Assembly: GCF_000003195.3 (NCBI RefSeq)
Contig: NC_012870.2
Coordinates: 12,640,501-12,704,500 of the forward strand
Direction: 5' to 3'
DNA from: Sorghum bicolor
Taxonomy: Eukaryota; Streptophyta; Magnoliopsida; Poales; Poaceae
Length of the DNA: 64,000 nucleotides
Shown: piece by piece, positions 10,437-22,372 of the stretch
Numbering within the stretch: the first letter of the stretch is position 1
Layout: each line of letters starts with the position of its first letter
Made by a program: the position numbers and the translations under genes
The notes under the pieces: generated by a model
The model's input: the letters and a program-made list of their open reading frames with translations, nothing else
What the model was told of the DNA's origin: nothing
Database searches by the model: none

Positions 10437-13424
10437 CGCAGTATAATGCAGGCAATTTTTAGTAACGTTATTATATAAATCAATTCACGGAGATACTTAA
10501 GCCATCATAGGAATAATTTATGCGGGTCATAAATCAAGTTTAACCCCTGAGTTTTGAGTTATTTTATTCGGATATTAGTGTTTGATGATTATTATTTTCC
10601 TACCATTGGAGAGCACGTGCACATTTGTCCCTCAATAAAACAATTTTTTAGTGATGTCATCTGATATTGTTTAATTTTTTTGTCAATTTATTATAGTAAA
10701 AAGCACCAATATTAAGACATCAAATAAACACACTATAAAAAATAAACACCACTATTTTTATGTAAATTCGGTTAAATTCAAAAAAAGTTACAACTTTATT
10801 AGAAATTAATTTATTTGGGAACAAGAGGGAGGAGTGTAAAATCTGGAGAGCTCCATGTGAGGTTGTGCTGTGAGTTCTGATGACATTGATGAGTCAACGA
10901 TTACGTAGGAAGGCTCATTAATTCACGAGTTTTGTTTGACACGGTTGTTTGAGGCATCAGGAGTGATTGGTAGGGTAGCTTACACCTTATCTAGGCTTAG
11001 ATAATGTAAGTTCCGGCTGTTTGAATGGCTGACTAGCTCCAAAGCTAGACTTACGCAATCCAAGAAGAGGGTCATGCATTGCTCGAGGTAGTGGCAGAGC
11101 TAGAGCAAATATAAGAAGAGTATCATTATCTTTGTGGGTGTCAGAGTTTGCAATATGTGGGTGCATGTATGGTTGGAATTGGGGTCTTAGGGTTTTAGGG
11201 TTTAGGGATTTAGGGTGCATGTATGCCTAGGTGAGGACTACTACTACTGCTCATATGGCTCGAGGGATGCATTTTCATGGAGCCAGGATTGTATAGGTGA
11301 CAATGGCCCACATGTTTGTATTCAGCTAACCTTCTGGTGCTCCTCTACCACGCACGACCGACTCATCCCTATCTCTGTGTCCCAGCCTAGGTAGCGCACC
11401 CGTTCACCTATCCAAGCAAGCAACAACATGACCCTCATCAATGTCGGTCTCCTTGTGCCACGGGGATAATTTCCTCGTTGACTTAACATCAGCCTCCCTT
11501 TCGTCGACCTCGACCGCACATTGCTGCCTTGATCACATGCTCGAGCCACTAGACTTATGTTGGCCGCCGATGTGCTCCACACCGCTGGAGGAGTACGTGT
11601 GGTTACTGCTGCAACTCTAGGACTACCTCACCGTTGAGCTCTAGCGCTAAGAACTACCTCGAGCCACCCCGAACGGCCCGTTTAGATGCGGACGCCAAGG
11701 CCTAGCTACAAGGTAGTCGAGGAACCGGAATGGGAGAAGAGGGAAGGGCGGCGATGCGGTGGTAGTTGGCGAGCGTTGTATACTTCTATGTTCAATGAAA
11801 TGTCAACATGGACTGCCCATGAGAGGTGGGAGATAAGGTAATGAGTATAAAAACTAATGTAACTATAAAAAACTATTCATAGCCAACCCAATATGATGTA
11901 TACAATACAGGCATAGATAGTGCAGATAAACTAAACACACATGCCCCTCGCATTGCACTATGCTAGCTTGAACTGACCAAGCTTATTTTGCTACCTAGGC
12001 TAGATGAAGCCAAACAACCAAACACATACACGTACAGTAGCACTTTGTGACCGTGGTAAATAAGACTATTGTAACATCACAATCCATTGCTCTGTAAAGG
12101 CCATGATGATAACATCCTCGGGGTTAGCCACTCATGGCGAGCTAGTTCAGCTGCCACTCCAGCTAATGATGAACGACGCAGCCTTTTTGTGTCCATGCTC
12201 ATGCATGGGGGAAAAAAAAAAGCTGTTGAGCTTGAATCATCCAGATCTTGAATATTGCGCCTGTGTTTGCGTACAGTACCAAACAGAAACTACAGTACCT
12301 TGTTTAGGAGTAGTATCTTTCTTTACGCAAAAACTTTGAAAGCTTAATTATTTTAGAACCACATCCACTTGCTACCTGGTTAGGTTATAACCGTACCGCA
12401 ACGTGGTTGCGTTGCGTTGCCCAGCCCGTGAACTTGGAGGAGCAGAGACGACGACGACGACAGCATCGATCACCTTCAATGCATTGATGGGCGTTTGGTC
12501 GATGGATCGTGAGAGCTAGCCGCCGAGCGCGCGCGTACAGTTCAGTACAGACGACGGATCGCCACGGCCGGGCGCACACCACGGCGCGTGCTGGCAGACA
12601 GGCTCCTTCCTCTCTCGCGCACCCCGGCAAGCAACGTGGCCGCGACCACCGTACCAGCCGAGAGAAAAGCGCGCTGCCGGCCGGCCCGCCGTTGCCGTGC
12701 ACATGATGCGTGCCAATTTTGACACTGGCAGGCAGCTATAGTAGCTAGCGCACGAAGAGAGAGAGCGAGAGAGAGCGATCGAGCGAGAGCCTCCTGGTCC
12801 TCTCGACCTGCATTGCATGCGCTGCGAGGCTGGACTTCGTCCGTGCGACCGTGACTCGCCTGCATGCGATGGAGCGTGACCACCCAACGGCACGCCGCAC
12901 GCAGGGCACAGGCTGGACACACACACACACACACAGCGCTCCGAGAGATACTCGTAGTCGTAGCGCAGTACTGGTAGATGCCATTCATATAGATGGATGC
13001 GTCAGGCGTACGTGCTTGTTGGGACACCTTTGCATTGCAATCCGCACACTCTGATCTGAAGCTTGTTTACCAGAGAGCCTGCCTTGCGTACATGCTCGCA
13101 CAACGTGGCACGCCACCTTTTTTATTCTCTTGCATGTGGGGCCCTGCATAGATGCCTTTTTTGCATGGCATTGGCATGGCACACCAAAAATTCCTTGGAT
13201 CTGCCTGCCTGCCTGCAGGCTCGGCAGGCCATGTACACTGTTCCTGTGTCCATTGCATTACTGCCGTTTGGCGCTGGGAGATGGGTACAGTACGGGTGCT
13301 CATGCATGCAACGCAAGCTACAAAAAAAAAAAGGAAACAGCGAGGCAGTGAGGGGTGTTTGGGCATAGCCGCATGGGTAGCCTGGCCTGGCAGACGAATG
13401 TCTGTTTTTTTTTCCAATGAAGGG
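10437..13424. other. Gene-free stretch with a GC-rich part
   Basis: 10440-12380 is AT-rich to mixed and shows no domain-bearing frame. 11187-11217 contains imperfect TTTAGGG telomere-like units. 12380-13420 is GC-rich (many CG and GCATGC steps) with overlapping frames on both strands and none recognisable. It includes a GA-rich run at 12755-12790 and a CA dinucleotide repeat at about 12918-12936. It could be regulatory or an untranslated exon, but nothing supports a gene. Confidence 0.45.
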
Positions 13425-14665
13425 ATCTGTTGTTTTTGAGAGAACAGGAGAGGCGAGCGCCTCTACTGAATTTATTTAAAGAAAAACAAAACCAAGTAAC
13501 CGATTACAAAAGAGAGGGGGCGGTCCCAAAGAAACAAATTAAGAAACAAAAAAGGAAGTAAAAAAGATTAAGCTAATCATACAAGGAGCTCTAGCCATAG
13601 AGAAATGGTTGGCAGATATCTCTTCTTCGCTCGTAGGATAACCAGACCGAAGCACTTTTTGAAGACTGCCTTGCACTTTTCTAAGGACACTGCTTCTCCT
13701 CTGAAAATGAGGTCATTTCTGACTTTCCAGATACTCCAGCACATGATGATGACAATCTCCATGAAAAAAGGTAGGTTGAGCTGAGATTTGAAGTCTTCTA
13801 GGACTGAGAAGGGGTCTTGATGTTGGGGCACAATCAAACCCAGCCATTCCCAAGCTGCTTTTGCTAAGGCACATTGCAGAAATAGATGTGCGACATCTTC
13901 TTCCACCGAAAGGTTACACAAGACACAGCAGTAAGAAGGAAAAAACATGTTCTTTCTCCTTAGCAGGTTCCTGGAGCTGATTCTGTCTCTGACCAGAAGC
14001 CAAAAAAAGACTTTGTGATTGTGCTGACAGCTTGATTTCCAAATCCATTTAAAAACTGGGTGTGCCAAACTAGAACCTGACAGATGTTTATAAGCCCTTC
14101 GACAAGAAAAGAGTTTTGAACCCCAAATGTATGTCCAACAGTCAGCAGTCTGAGTCTGGTGGAATTCTTGCAAGCTTTGCTGAAGCAGTTGAAGTTGGTC
14201 AAAGGCCTGGGTGGAAAGGGGAAGGTGAAAAGTCTGAGGAAGATCAGTATGCAGCTTGGCCTGTTGAAGAGTTAACCGTGGGGCTTTTGTGAAGGAATAG
14301 AGTTCAGGGTACTCCAACCTTGGCACCCTTCCTAACCAAAGGTCATCCCAGAGCAAGCAGGAATCACCCACTCCAGGGATGACAGTTGCTAGGCCTTTGA
14401 ACTTATCAAGGAGTTTGAGGACATCCTTCCACCAAAAGGACCCCTTCTTAATGTGACTTGGGAGCTTTTCATTGGAGTAATACTTTTCCCAGATGAGACT
14501 CACCCAAGGAATGTCAGCCTTGTTAAAAAACTTGTGAAGGTTCTTGATGATCAGAGCTTCATTCTGTGTTCGGAGATCCAGGACTCCCAGACCTCCCTCA
14601 GCTTTTGGCCTGGTGACTACTTGCCAGGCAGCTTTTGCATTTATTCTGTTACTCCCCCAAAATTA
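13425..14665 (-). mobile_element. 5'-truncated LINE (non-LTR retrotransposon), 3' part
   Basis: The minus strand from about 14665 reads AKAAWQVVTRPKAEGGLGVL, typical of the region just after the reverse transcriptase core of plant L1-like LINEs. It continues into FFWLLVRDRISSRNLLRR and CVLCNLSVEEDVAHLFLQCA, the zf-RVT zinc-binding region at the C-terminus of ORF2. The frame is open for about 308 codons (14503-13577). The 3' UTR follows with an AGTAGAGGCGCTCGCCTCTC hairpin and an A-rich tail near 13425. The RT active site and ORF1 are absent, so the copy is dead, as expected for a 5'-truncated insertion. Confidence 0.85.
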
Positions 14666-15692
14666 AGATACAAAGACAAAAAATGATGCTTCTTTTTTAA
14701 AAAAAAAATGGAAATATTGTATTGAAGGTATCCTGCACAACTTCTTGGGTTGTTGGTTGCTCAAAAAAAAACTTCTTGGGTTGTTGTGGGAAAAAATAAT
14801 AGATAACGGTTATTGTGCTGCATGTACTGGTTGCATGCATCCTTATCCATGGATCTCTGAAGGAGAGAGAGGACCATTTCTTCAGAGGATAAGACGTACG
14901 GATTCTTAAGAAGGCCGCTCCTACTCTGTTTTTTTTTTCATAAAAGTGACTAGTAAGTTAGTCCCACATCCTCTCTCTAGACTAATGCTATATTTATCTT
15001 TTATATTTTACTTTTCCGTTCCAAAATATATATAGGTCATTGAAGTCAAAGTTCTTTAATTAGTTTTGAAATATATTCACCACTAAGATAAACTCTCTCC
15101 ATTCCAAATAAGATGTTTTCACTTTCTAGATACATACATAGTTTTTGTTTTGCACTTAGATCTACACTATTTATAGATACATAGTAAAAATAGTGTATCT
15201 AAAAGTCAAAAAGAAATTATAATTCGGAACAAAAGGAGCATTTCATAATGGATTTAATGATGTTGTTGATGGTCTCAATATATAAATGTGGTAAACATTA
15301 GAGATATTTCTGACTAAGTACATAACAAAACAATCTACATTTTGAAACGTACGTATCTATGTAGATTCGAAATATAACATTATTGTCCATAACCTGTGTT
15401 GATTTGGTAGCAGTTTGTAACTTCAAGCGCAATGCATTGGAATACCACACTGAACGTAGGCTAACCACATCTGAAGACTTATGGTTTAGTTTGTTTTGAA
15501 ATATATCAAAATGGACTAAATGTCTAAACCTGACCACACCTCGAGTACCTTCCCCTGGTTTCTTTGTTAGTGTAAAGCATGCATTAACCTGACCACCTAG
15601 AGCATCTTTGTTTTAATAAAATTCCAGTAGAGGAAAACCCCTCCTGTTTCGTAAAAAAAACCATCTGAACATTTCCGCTCTTGATGATGATG

Positions 15693-15741
<49 letters not shown>

Positions 15742-16385
15742 CAGGCTAATATATATACCATAACTTCATTTCACATTATGTTATTCGTTCAGAACTTCAG
15801 ATGACAGAAAAACACTACGGTCGATCGATTGAGTAGTTCTAACCCAAAGCAGGCCCAATTTTGGTGAAGCCCTAATAGCGCCAACACCTAGTAGCTCTGA
15901 AGCAATATAGCATCAACGAACGCAACAACTTCCCGTGTACGTCGTCTCTGCTTGTGCTTGCAAGGAAACCGGTCCGATCCTGTATTCCAGTCCACGCGGC
16001 ATCAATCCATCATCATGGACAAGCTCGAGACAGGACGCCGCCTCCATCTCACTGACAGCTCAACTCAGATCCCTCGCCATCATTGTACATAGAATTCCCA
16101 ACCCTAACTACATCTATCAGCAGCACAGCTAGCCAGACAAATCCAGCGAGCATTCTCAATGCCGTGCCGCCCAGTGGTCCTTGTTAATTGCCTCCAGGGC
16201 TAGCTCCAGGCTAATTACAAATCCATCATGCAATCCACCAGTAGCTGCAGCACTGCATCTTCTTGCTCTCTATTTTTATTTATTTTTTTCGATGAACTAG
16301 TAGAACGCGTTTATCGATCGGGCGGTAATATCAGCTTGGCGCGCCACCAGCTAATCGTGTAATAAACCTCGATGCGACAGTTTTA
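14666..16385. other. Intergenic DNA with small repeats
   Basis: Holds a Stowaway-like MITE (about 15088-15242: CTCTCTCCATTCCAAATAAG to ATTCGGAACAAAAGGAG), a LINE-type 3' hairpin tail (15617-15660, CAGTAGAGG then CCCCTCCTGTTT and an A tract) and an AT dinucleotide tract at about 15693-15740. 15840-16260 is unique-looking DNA with no supported gene; part may belong to the region downstream of the kinase. Confidence 0.5.
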
Positions 16386-16596
16386 GGGGGTGTTTAGGAC
16401 TACTCCACAAACTCTGCTCCATAAACTCTACCATGGAGCAGCTTCACAAAAAACTGGAGTTTGTGGAGTACCTTTTTAGGTGCTCTCACAACTCCACACT
16501 TTTTCCTCGAACTGAGTGCGTGGAGCTGAAACCGTTTGGCTAAAAAACGTAGAGCGGAGCTGAAAAACGTGGAGCGGAGCAGTCCCAAACACCCCC
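16386..16596. mobile_element. Tourist-like MITE
   Basis: Terminal inverted repeats GGGGGTGTTTAGGACT and AGTCCCAAACACCCCC are flanked by TTA on both sides (16383-16385 and 16597-16599), the target duplication of PIF/Harbinger-type MITEs. The interior repeats GTGGAGCGGAGC and CTCCACAAACTC phrases in inverted order. Confidence 0.8.
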
Positions 16597-16919
16597 TTAA
16601 TCCAGCTGATCAGTCATCTCACCAGATGGTATCACCAGACATAAACTTAGCTCTGGAGGCTCAAGTAGTGCTATGGACTGGCGCAGTAACTAAAATAAGT
16701 AAATATTAATTGTTTGATTAGTAGTACGTGCGTAATTAACAGCGTTGTACAGCAGTGCTAATGGAGTCAACACTCAACACGGGCATGCCTCGATCTGGGT
16801 ACCCCAGCTGGTTAGTCCGGCACTCAACTCTTTTGGCTACTGATCGATCGACGACAAAAAAAAAAAAAAAATGCTTGCTTCATTTGAACGAACGGACGTA
16901 GTCGGGACTCGGGACTCGA
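16597..16919. other. 3' flank of the PINOID-like kinase gene
   Basis: No gene. An A tract of about 17 bases at about 16855-16871 and mixed-composition DNA; probably contains the 3' UTR of the minus-strand kinase. Confidence 0.4.
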
Positions 16920-18356
16920 TCAGAAGTGATCGAACAGCTGCTGCACGTCGGCGGCCTTGTCGCACCGGTGCAGGGCGGCGGGGGGCGGCACCACGGGCGG
17001 CGGCGCCGACCGCAGCAGCGCGAAGTTTAGGCCCTTGAAGAAGCCGTGCGCCTTCACGTCGGCGGCGCCGCGCTTCGACCCGAGCCGGGTGCGCGGGTCC
17101 TTGTCCAGGAGCCGCGCGATCAGGTCGCGCGCCGCGGCGGAGTCCCCGACCCCGTGCGCGTGCGTGGTCGTCGCGGCGGCCGGGAACTCCAGCGGGCGGC
17201 GCACGATGTTGCGGAGCGTCGCCTCGTTGTTCTCCCCGACGAACGGGGTGCGCCCGTAGATGAGCTCGTAGAGGAACACGCCGTAGGCCCACCAGTCCAC
17301 GGCCGCGCCGTGTCCGCCGCCGCGGGCGACCTCGGGCGCCACGTACTCGTGCGTGCCGACGAACGAGCTGGACCGCGCGTCCACCGGCTCCGCCACGAAC
17401 CGAGGCCGCGGCGCGGCGCGGCGCTTCCACCGCCGCAGCCGGAGCAGCTGCAGCTCCGGGATTGGGAGGCAGGTCGGTGCTGCCGGCTCCGGCACGTCCT
17501 CCTCCCTGTTGTCGCCGACGTTCCTGGCGTCCTCGAGAGATGGCGACGCCGTGGACTCCAGCGACAGGTCGAAGTCGGTGAGCATGATGTGGCCGTCGCC
17601 GCGTATCAGCACGTTCTCCGGCTTGAGGTCGCGGTACACGATGCCCATCATGTGCAGGTACTCGAGCGCCAGGAGCACCTCGGCGGCGTAGAACCGCGCG
17701 GACGCCAGCGGGAAGCGGCGGCCCGGCATGCGGTGGCGGAGGGAGTGGAGGTCGCCGCCCGGGCAGAACTCCATGACGATGCACGAGTAGTCCGTGCCGG
17801 CGTCGAAGTCCGCGAACATGGTGGGCAGGAACGGGTGGTCGAGCCGCCGCAGGACGCGCTTCTCGGCCGCGGCGCGGGCCAGCTTGCCCTTCTTGGCGAG
17901 CGCGCGCCGGTCCACCACCTTCATGGCGTACTCGCACGCGGACGACCCCTCGGCGGCCTGGCTCTCGAGGCGGCACAGGTAGACGGTGCCGATGTCCCCG
18001 GCACCGACGCGGCGGAGGAGCGTGAAGTCCCGCGGGCCGAGAGCGCGGCCCCGGATGGGCGCCCACGCCACGTCGCTCGCGCGGTGCGGCCGCGGCGGGG
18101 AGGACGACGGCGTCGCGGCCGACGACGAGTCGACGGAGAACGTCGACGAGCGGTCCGCCTGGCTGCTGCCCGCGCTGCAGCTGCTGCTGCAGCAGCTCGC
18201 GGAGCTGACGCTGGAGGCCGCGGCGTCGGGGCAGGGCAACGGCGACTGTCGTGGCTCCAGCATGGTGCTGCTGGCGGCGTTGTTTGGAGGCTTGGGCGGT
18301 GGCGACGACGCGGGCGCGGCGGTTGCGGTGGTGGACGAGGAGGCCGGAGCGGCCAT
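16920..18356 (-). CDS. BIF2: AGC-VIII protein kinase, PINOID/BIF2 type
   Basis: A 478-residue single-exon Ser/Thr kinase. The family phosphorylates PIN auxin exporters at the plasma membrane and so directs polar auxin transport and inflorescence organ initiation. An N-terminal Ser/Ala/Pro-rich tail (1-90) leads into HRASDVAW and the kinase domain: Gly loop GAGDIG (118-123), YAMKVVD with catalytic K146, the PID-like RFYAAEVLLALEYLH, YRDLKPEN with D243, and DFD (261-263) in place of DFG, the AGC-VIII signature. An insertion (about 264-320) carries a basic patch (LRLRRWKRRAAPRPR), followed by RSSSFVGTHEYVAPE with the PDK1-type activation-loop serines. The end is a hydrophobic FDHF, like the PIF-type tail of PINOID (FDYF). 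Similarity to Arabidopsis PINOID is stronger than to WAG1/2 at the N-terminal edge. BIF2 is the maize name for this group; strict orthology needs a tree. The start has a TATA box about 122 bp upstream. Confidence 0.9.
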   Translation of the reverse strand: MAAPASSSTTATAAPASSPPPKPPNNAASSTMLEPRQSPLPCPDAAASSVSSASCCSSSCSAGSSQADRSSTFSVDSSSAATPSSSPPRPHRASDVAWAPIRGRALGPRDFTLLRRVGAGDIGTVYLCRLESQAAEGSSACEYAMKVVDRRALAKKGKLARAAAEKRVLRRLDHPFLPTMFADFDAGTDYSCIVMEFCPGGDLHSLRHRMPGRRFPLASARFYAAEVLLALEYLHMMGIVYRDLKPENVLIRGDGHIMLTDFDLSLESTASPSLEDARNVGDNREEDVPEPAAPTCLPIPELQLLRLRRWKRRAAPRPRFVAEPVDARSSSFVGTHEYVAPEVARGGGHGAAVDWWAYGVFLYELIYGRTPFVGENNEATLRNIVRRPLEFPAAATTTHAHGVGDSAAARDLIARLLDKDPRTRLGSKRGAADVKAHGFFKGLNFALLRSAPPPVVPPPAALHRCDKAADVQQLFDHF

Positions 18357-18477
18357 TATATATAGCGATGTGGTTGCTTCTTGCGTTGGATCGGTAGATC
18401 TCTGGTTTGTTGTGGTTTTTCTAATGGAGGTTTGCGCGTTCGGCTTCGGCGAAGGTGGTTGCAGGCGCGCAGCGCGG

Positions 18478-18484
18478 CTTTATA
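18478..18484 (-). promoter_or_regulatory. TATA box of the PINOID-like gene
   Basis: On the minus strand the sequence reads GGGCTAGCTATAAAGCCGCG. It sits about 122 bp upstream of the ATG, leaving a 5' UTR of about 90 bases if transcription starts 30 bp downstream. ACGTG-type motifs (CACGTGGACGTGCCACG) lie farther upstream at about 18550-18570. Confidence 0.6.
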
Positions 18485-18768
18485 GCTAGCCCGCGGCAGA
18501 GGGAGCGAGCACAAGCAAACCTGCAGCTAAGGGTTGGCTGGTGTCGAGAGCACGTGGACGTGCCACGTTGCAGGTGATGCCATCCACGGTGACTACACAA
18601 ACGCAGAAGGTTCCTTGTGAAAATTTTCAGTGATATATATACACACTACGTAACATATAGCATTAGCATGCATCATTTTAGCATCACTGTTTTATTTGTA
18701 ACTATAGGTGTTGCTAATTGTTAGAGCACACCTAATACAAACCTATATGCATGGTTTGTCTCAAGTAA

Positions 18769-18907
18769 GGTCTTGTTTGGGTGTAATCGGATTCACATCA
18801 ATCCAAATGTGTTGAGGTAGATTGGAGTGGAACTTGAACTAAATTCCACTCCAACCCACACCAACACATATGGATTGAAGTGAATCCAACAACATCCAAA
18901 CAAGGCC
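18769..18907. mobile_element. Small Tourist-like MITE upstream of the PINOID-like gene
   Basis: Termini GGTCTTGTTTGGGTGTAATC and CATCCAAACAAGGCC are inverted repeats, and almost the whole element folds back (TGGAGTGGAACTTGAACT against AAATTCCACTCCAACCC). TAA flanks both ends (18766-18768 and 18908-18910). It is about 400 bp upstream of the kinase ATG. Confidence 0.8.
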
Positions 18908-21300
18908 TAAAGAATTTAGTCCCACTCCCATGTAGATTTATATAGCTCCAAACCTATTAGACCCTCCACATTATGCTGTTATAAAAAGGAGAGAGTGAAT
19001 AAGCACCGCTAACAACATTGTAACAAGTGATGCTATCTTATCTCGTGATGTAAAAAAAAAGAGCAATGAATGTTCTTGCCCGGTCCTACTTTTTAAAAAT
19101 ATCGGGGTTTTACTTTAGCAACAATTGGTCATTGAAGTCCCTAGAGCCAATGAAACAACTATGCATGGTTTTCTTGAGTAAAGAGTTTATTTCCACACAT
19201 ATTTAGCTCAAGATCATCAGATCCACACCGAAAACCATCACTATTTGTACTGTCTTGGATCCACCATGTAATATTCTCATTTCTCTTAATCTCACATGTC
19301 ACAACATATCTAGCAATACGCAACTTGTACAAACACCTCTTACATCCTGCAAGCCACTACTTGAACTATCACGGCGTCTGAACCTATCTCGCAGGTTGAG
19401 TCTACAAGTGTGTCATTGCATTTGGGCTAGCCTTAGACGGCTAAAAAATGACTCATTTCAATTGACTAACACCAGTTGATTATTTGCACTGTGACGTTCG
19501 CTATGTCGACATCTTTTTTGGCACCTATGCTTCTTTTCTCGCACCTAAATATGTAACATGATCGAGCTCCTTTGCGTTCCCCACTTACCATTGGCTATCA
19601 CCCATCCTTGCATATGATAATCTAGTGGTGTCATCGCCTTGCCCAATTCATTCTAATCAAGATGTCCTTACCCATCCCTAAGCCACCATTATTGTTGGAC
19701 CTATGTATCCAAAAACGCCCATCTCTAAACTTTTTGACCAGTTCTTCCACTCCTATAACCCTAATAGTTACCCCTCTCTAGATAAGCTATCTAGCAAACA
19801 ATTACATAAACTCGTTGATGCTTGCTCGTGAAGCACCCAAAAATACATTCTGTCCAATCATAAGTGCTCGATGTTGATGCTCAATAGTGTAACTTAGACG
19901 ATCCTTTTCTATTTAAATACATTTATAAGGAAAGCTATTGTATGATTAAGTTAAGTTCTCAATCCCCACAATGTATACATTTTTAAAAGATAGTACTCCC
20001 GCAGATTGGAAAAGATATCAAGACAAGATTTAGTGAATTATAAAACTGCAGATATCAATAACATGTAAGTTATTTAGTTTGGGAACATATAAATTCTATG
20101 TGTAAATCATATCAAGAATAATACATGCAAAATCTCATAATTTGGTGATTCTAAAAATATATTCTAAAATAAATTAGTGGTCAAATGCGTACACAAAGAC
20201 TCTGAAAAATAAATATATGAGAGGTGTAATAGTTAAAGTCTTAGAAGCCTATCCAACATATTAAGAGGGGTGACTTTATAGCTCTCTAATGGGAAAACGT
20301 CTACTTACCTCAACAATCTAACCATTTTGCAATTGTCTACTTCACCTGCTCACTTAGAGAACCAGATATTCTACTATTAAAATATTAAAAATTTTCTAAA
20401 TATCCATTAGGACGGTTTTACTGATGTGACATATTACTTGAGTGTTAAATGGTTGACTACATAACCCTTAACTATAAAACTTGATATCATAGTCCTTAAA
20501 ACATCTATGATGTGTAAAATGAGCCTAGATGGCTATGTGGGGCCGTTTTGTTATCATATCACACCACATTGGCCTGAGTACCCAGTTTTGCATACAGACA
20601 CATCTATTGCCTCCCTTTTCCTACTCTTTTTAGGTCACACCACCGTCTGACTAGCAGTACATGATCTCTTCTTCTCCATCTCACGGTACTACTCGACAAC
20701 ACTTAACTCACACACCAAGCCTGTGTCGTCGTCATCCGTCCCTTCGACGTCCTCCGTCGTCCCTCTCACTTTAATTTTCCCTCGTATGGCTACCTAAAAA
20801 TTGAAGGACCAAACAAGTGACTAGACGGGATGATGATAAGTGATTCTCAATGTTGTTATGCTTCCGCTAGTTCTTGAGAAGATTTTTTTTTGTTAGCCTC
20901 ATTCGATCAGCCCTCTAGGCTCTAGCTAGCCGTCTCTTTAGTCCTTCGTTTTTTTTCCAGACGTTCAGCACTCTAGTTAATAAAAAAAGATAGGTGGTGT
21001 GAGAATGATGATTGGTCATTTTGGCCTTAATATATGAATTAGCAGCAGCGTAATCCGCTGTTAGGAAAAGCTCGGACAGCCTAATCCGTTCCAGAGTGTG
21101 GTCCTTGCTCTTTACTTAAAGGCATGGTGTGGCGCAACGCCGCAACGGCGCGGTGCTGGCCAGCCTAATATAGTCGCTCGCTGCTTTGGGTTGCCGCGGC
21201 TGGGACACGAGCCAGGCAATAACAAAAGCCAACCTTGTCGTACGGAGTACGTACGTATACGTGGCCAGATCTACCGCCAGAGCTGACTGGCCAAGAATTC
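18908..21300. other. Gene-free AT-rich DNA
   Basis: No recognisable protein. 20270-20590 resembles one arm of a long-terminal-repeat MITE (phrases about every 40 bp such as AAAACGTCTACTTACCTC), but I could not find the second arm. The rest shows nothing. Confidence 0.4.
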
Positions 21301-22363
21301 TACTGCAAAAGTTGTCTTCTTTGGAGCGTTGCGTTGCTGGCTCCTGCTCCTCAGGATACACTCACACTTCACGTTCACGCCTAGCTACGTACTACTACTC
21401 TATATACTGGAGTACGGAACACATGGAAGGCAGATCGACAGGCAGGCAGATGGATCGAAGTCACGGACCATTTTTGATGTACGTCGATCCGATTCTGAGG
21501 ATCGCCGGCCGGCGACAAAAAGTCCACAAAGATGGACCGCAAACGAAACGGAGGATCCAAATCAAACCCTCCACTACCACCGCACGTCGACGTACCCAGG
21601 AATTCCGGCCACGCCATGCCATGCCCCATGCAAAGCAAAGCGATCGATCGATGGGATTCCCGAACAGTGGCGGCCACAGCTAGCCCTAAGATATATGCCT
21701 GTGCACCACCGGCCGGGCAAAGCGAGCGATCGAGGGGAAGCATATCGCATTCGATCGCGTCCCGTCCCGCCGGCAACGTCCCGTCGCAACGCCAGTTCGT
21801 CCCATCCATGCTTCGCCCGCCCGGCGGCCCCGGCCCCGGCCCCGGCCCCCCTGCGCGCGACGCGACGCCAGCGACCCATATGCAAGCTAGGCCAGCGGCC
21901 GTACGCGCGCCGCGCCGCGCCCGATCGGAGAAGGAATCACGCAAAAGCGCGGCGCCCGGGCAGAATAAAGGCGGGTGGATTTGTGCCCCGCGCGCAGCCA
22001 CGGTGCGCGCGCGGGGGTGAGGACTGAGGAGGCGGACGCGATCGGGGCCGGGGGCGAGTGGTGCCGGGATCAGCCGGGGCAGCGGGGCAGGGCATCGGTT
22101 CCTCCTGTCGCCGGCCGGGCTAGCTCTCATGTGCGCCTGCTGCATCTTTCTGTCGTCGTTCTCGTTCTCGTCCGCGTGTGCGTGCGTGATCGGCTGAGGC
22201 GCGCGTCAACGGCAGCCGGCAGGCCGCCGGCACCGCGCGCGGAGAGCCAGGCAAGGGGGACGATCGACGTGTGCGTGCGTGTCTGCGGTGGACTTGGACG
22301 GACGTGACGACGAACTAGGCGCGCGCGCGCATCGGAGGCGCTGTCACGTTCATTCCTAGCGTA
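21300..22363. other. GC-rich island without a recognisable ORF
   Basis: A sharp GC-rich block in AT-rich surroundings, with frames open on several strands by composition alone. The longest, minus strand 22145-21381 (254 codons), has no domain and low-complexity content. It contains a GGCCCC hexanucleotide run (about 21823-21850) and alternating GCGC at 22320-22330, and ends in a TATA element at 22364-22372. It could be an untranslated leader, promoter or non-coding RNA locus; I cannot assign a gene. Confidence 0.4.
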
Positions 22364-22372
22364 TATATAAAA
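22364..22372 (+). promoter_or_regulatory. Candidate TATA box, plus strand
   Basis: GTATATATAAAAGGCAGG is a near-ideal plant TATA context at the right-hand edge of the GC-rich block. Downstream frames (from ATG 22392) code for nothing recognisable and run into an AT dinucleotide tract (22561-22596). A non-coding transcript is possible. Confidence 0.35.

Noticed and set aside
14955..15000. GTCCCACATCC followed by a TATA-like stretch, like a U-snRNA upstream element
   Set aside because: The spacing to the TATA does not fit Pol II or Pol III snRNA genes, no snRNA sequence follows, and the motif is also common at repeat ends.
15693..15740. Long AT tract considered as an origin or matrix attachment site
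   Set aside because: A plain dinucleotide microsatellite explains it; there is no further evidence.
16837..18066. Minus-strand frame of 409 codons overlapping the kinase in another frame
   Set aside because: Arg/Pro/Gly-rich shadow of the kinase frame, with no motifs.
17046..18365. Plus-strand frame of 439 codons opposite the PINOID-like kinase
   Set aside because: It is the antisense shadow of a GC-rich coding exon; its content is biased to R, V, A and E with no domain.
21381..22145. Minus-strand ORF of 254 codons in the GC-rich island
   Set aside because: No domain, low-complexity content, several equally open frames overlap it; composition explains its length.
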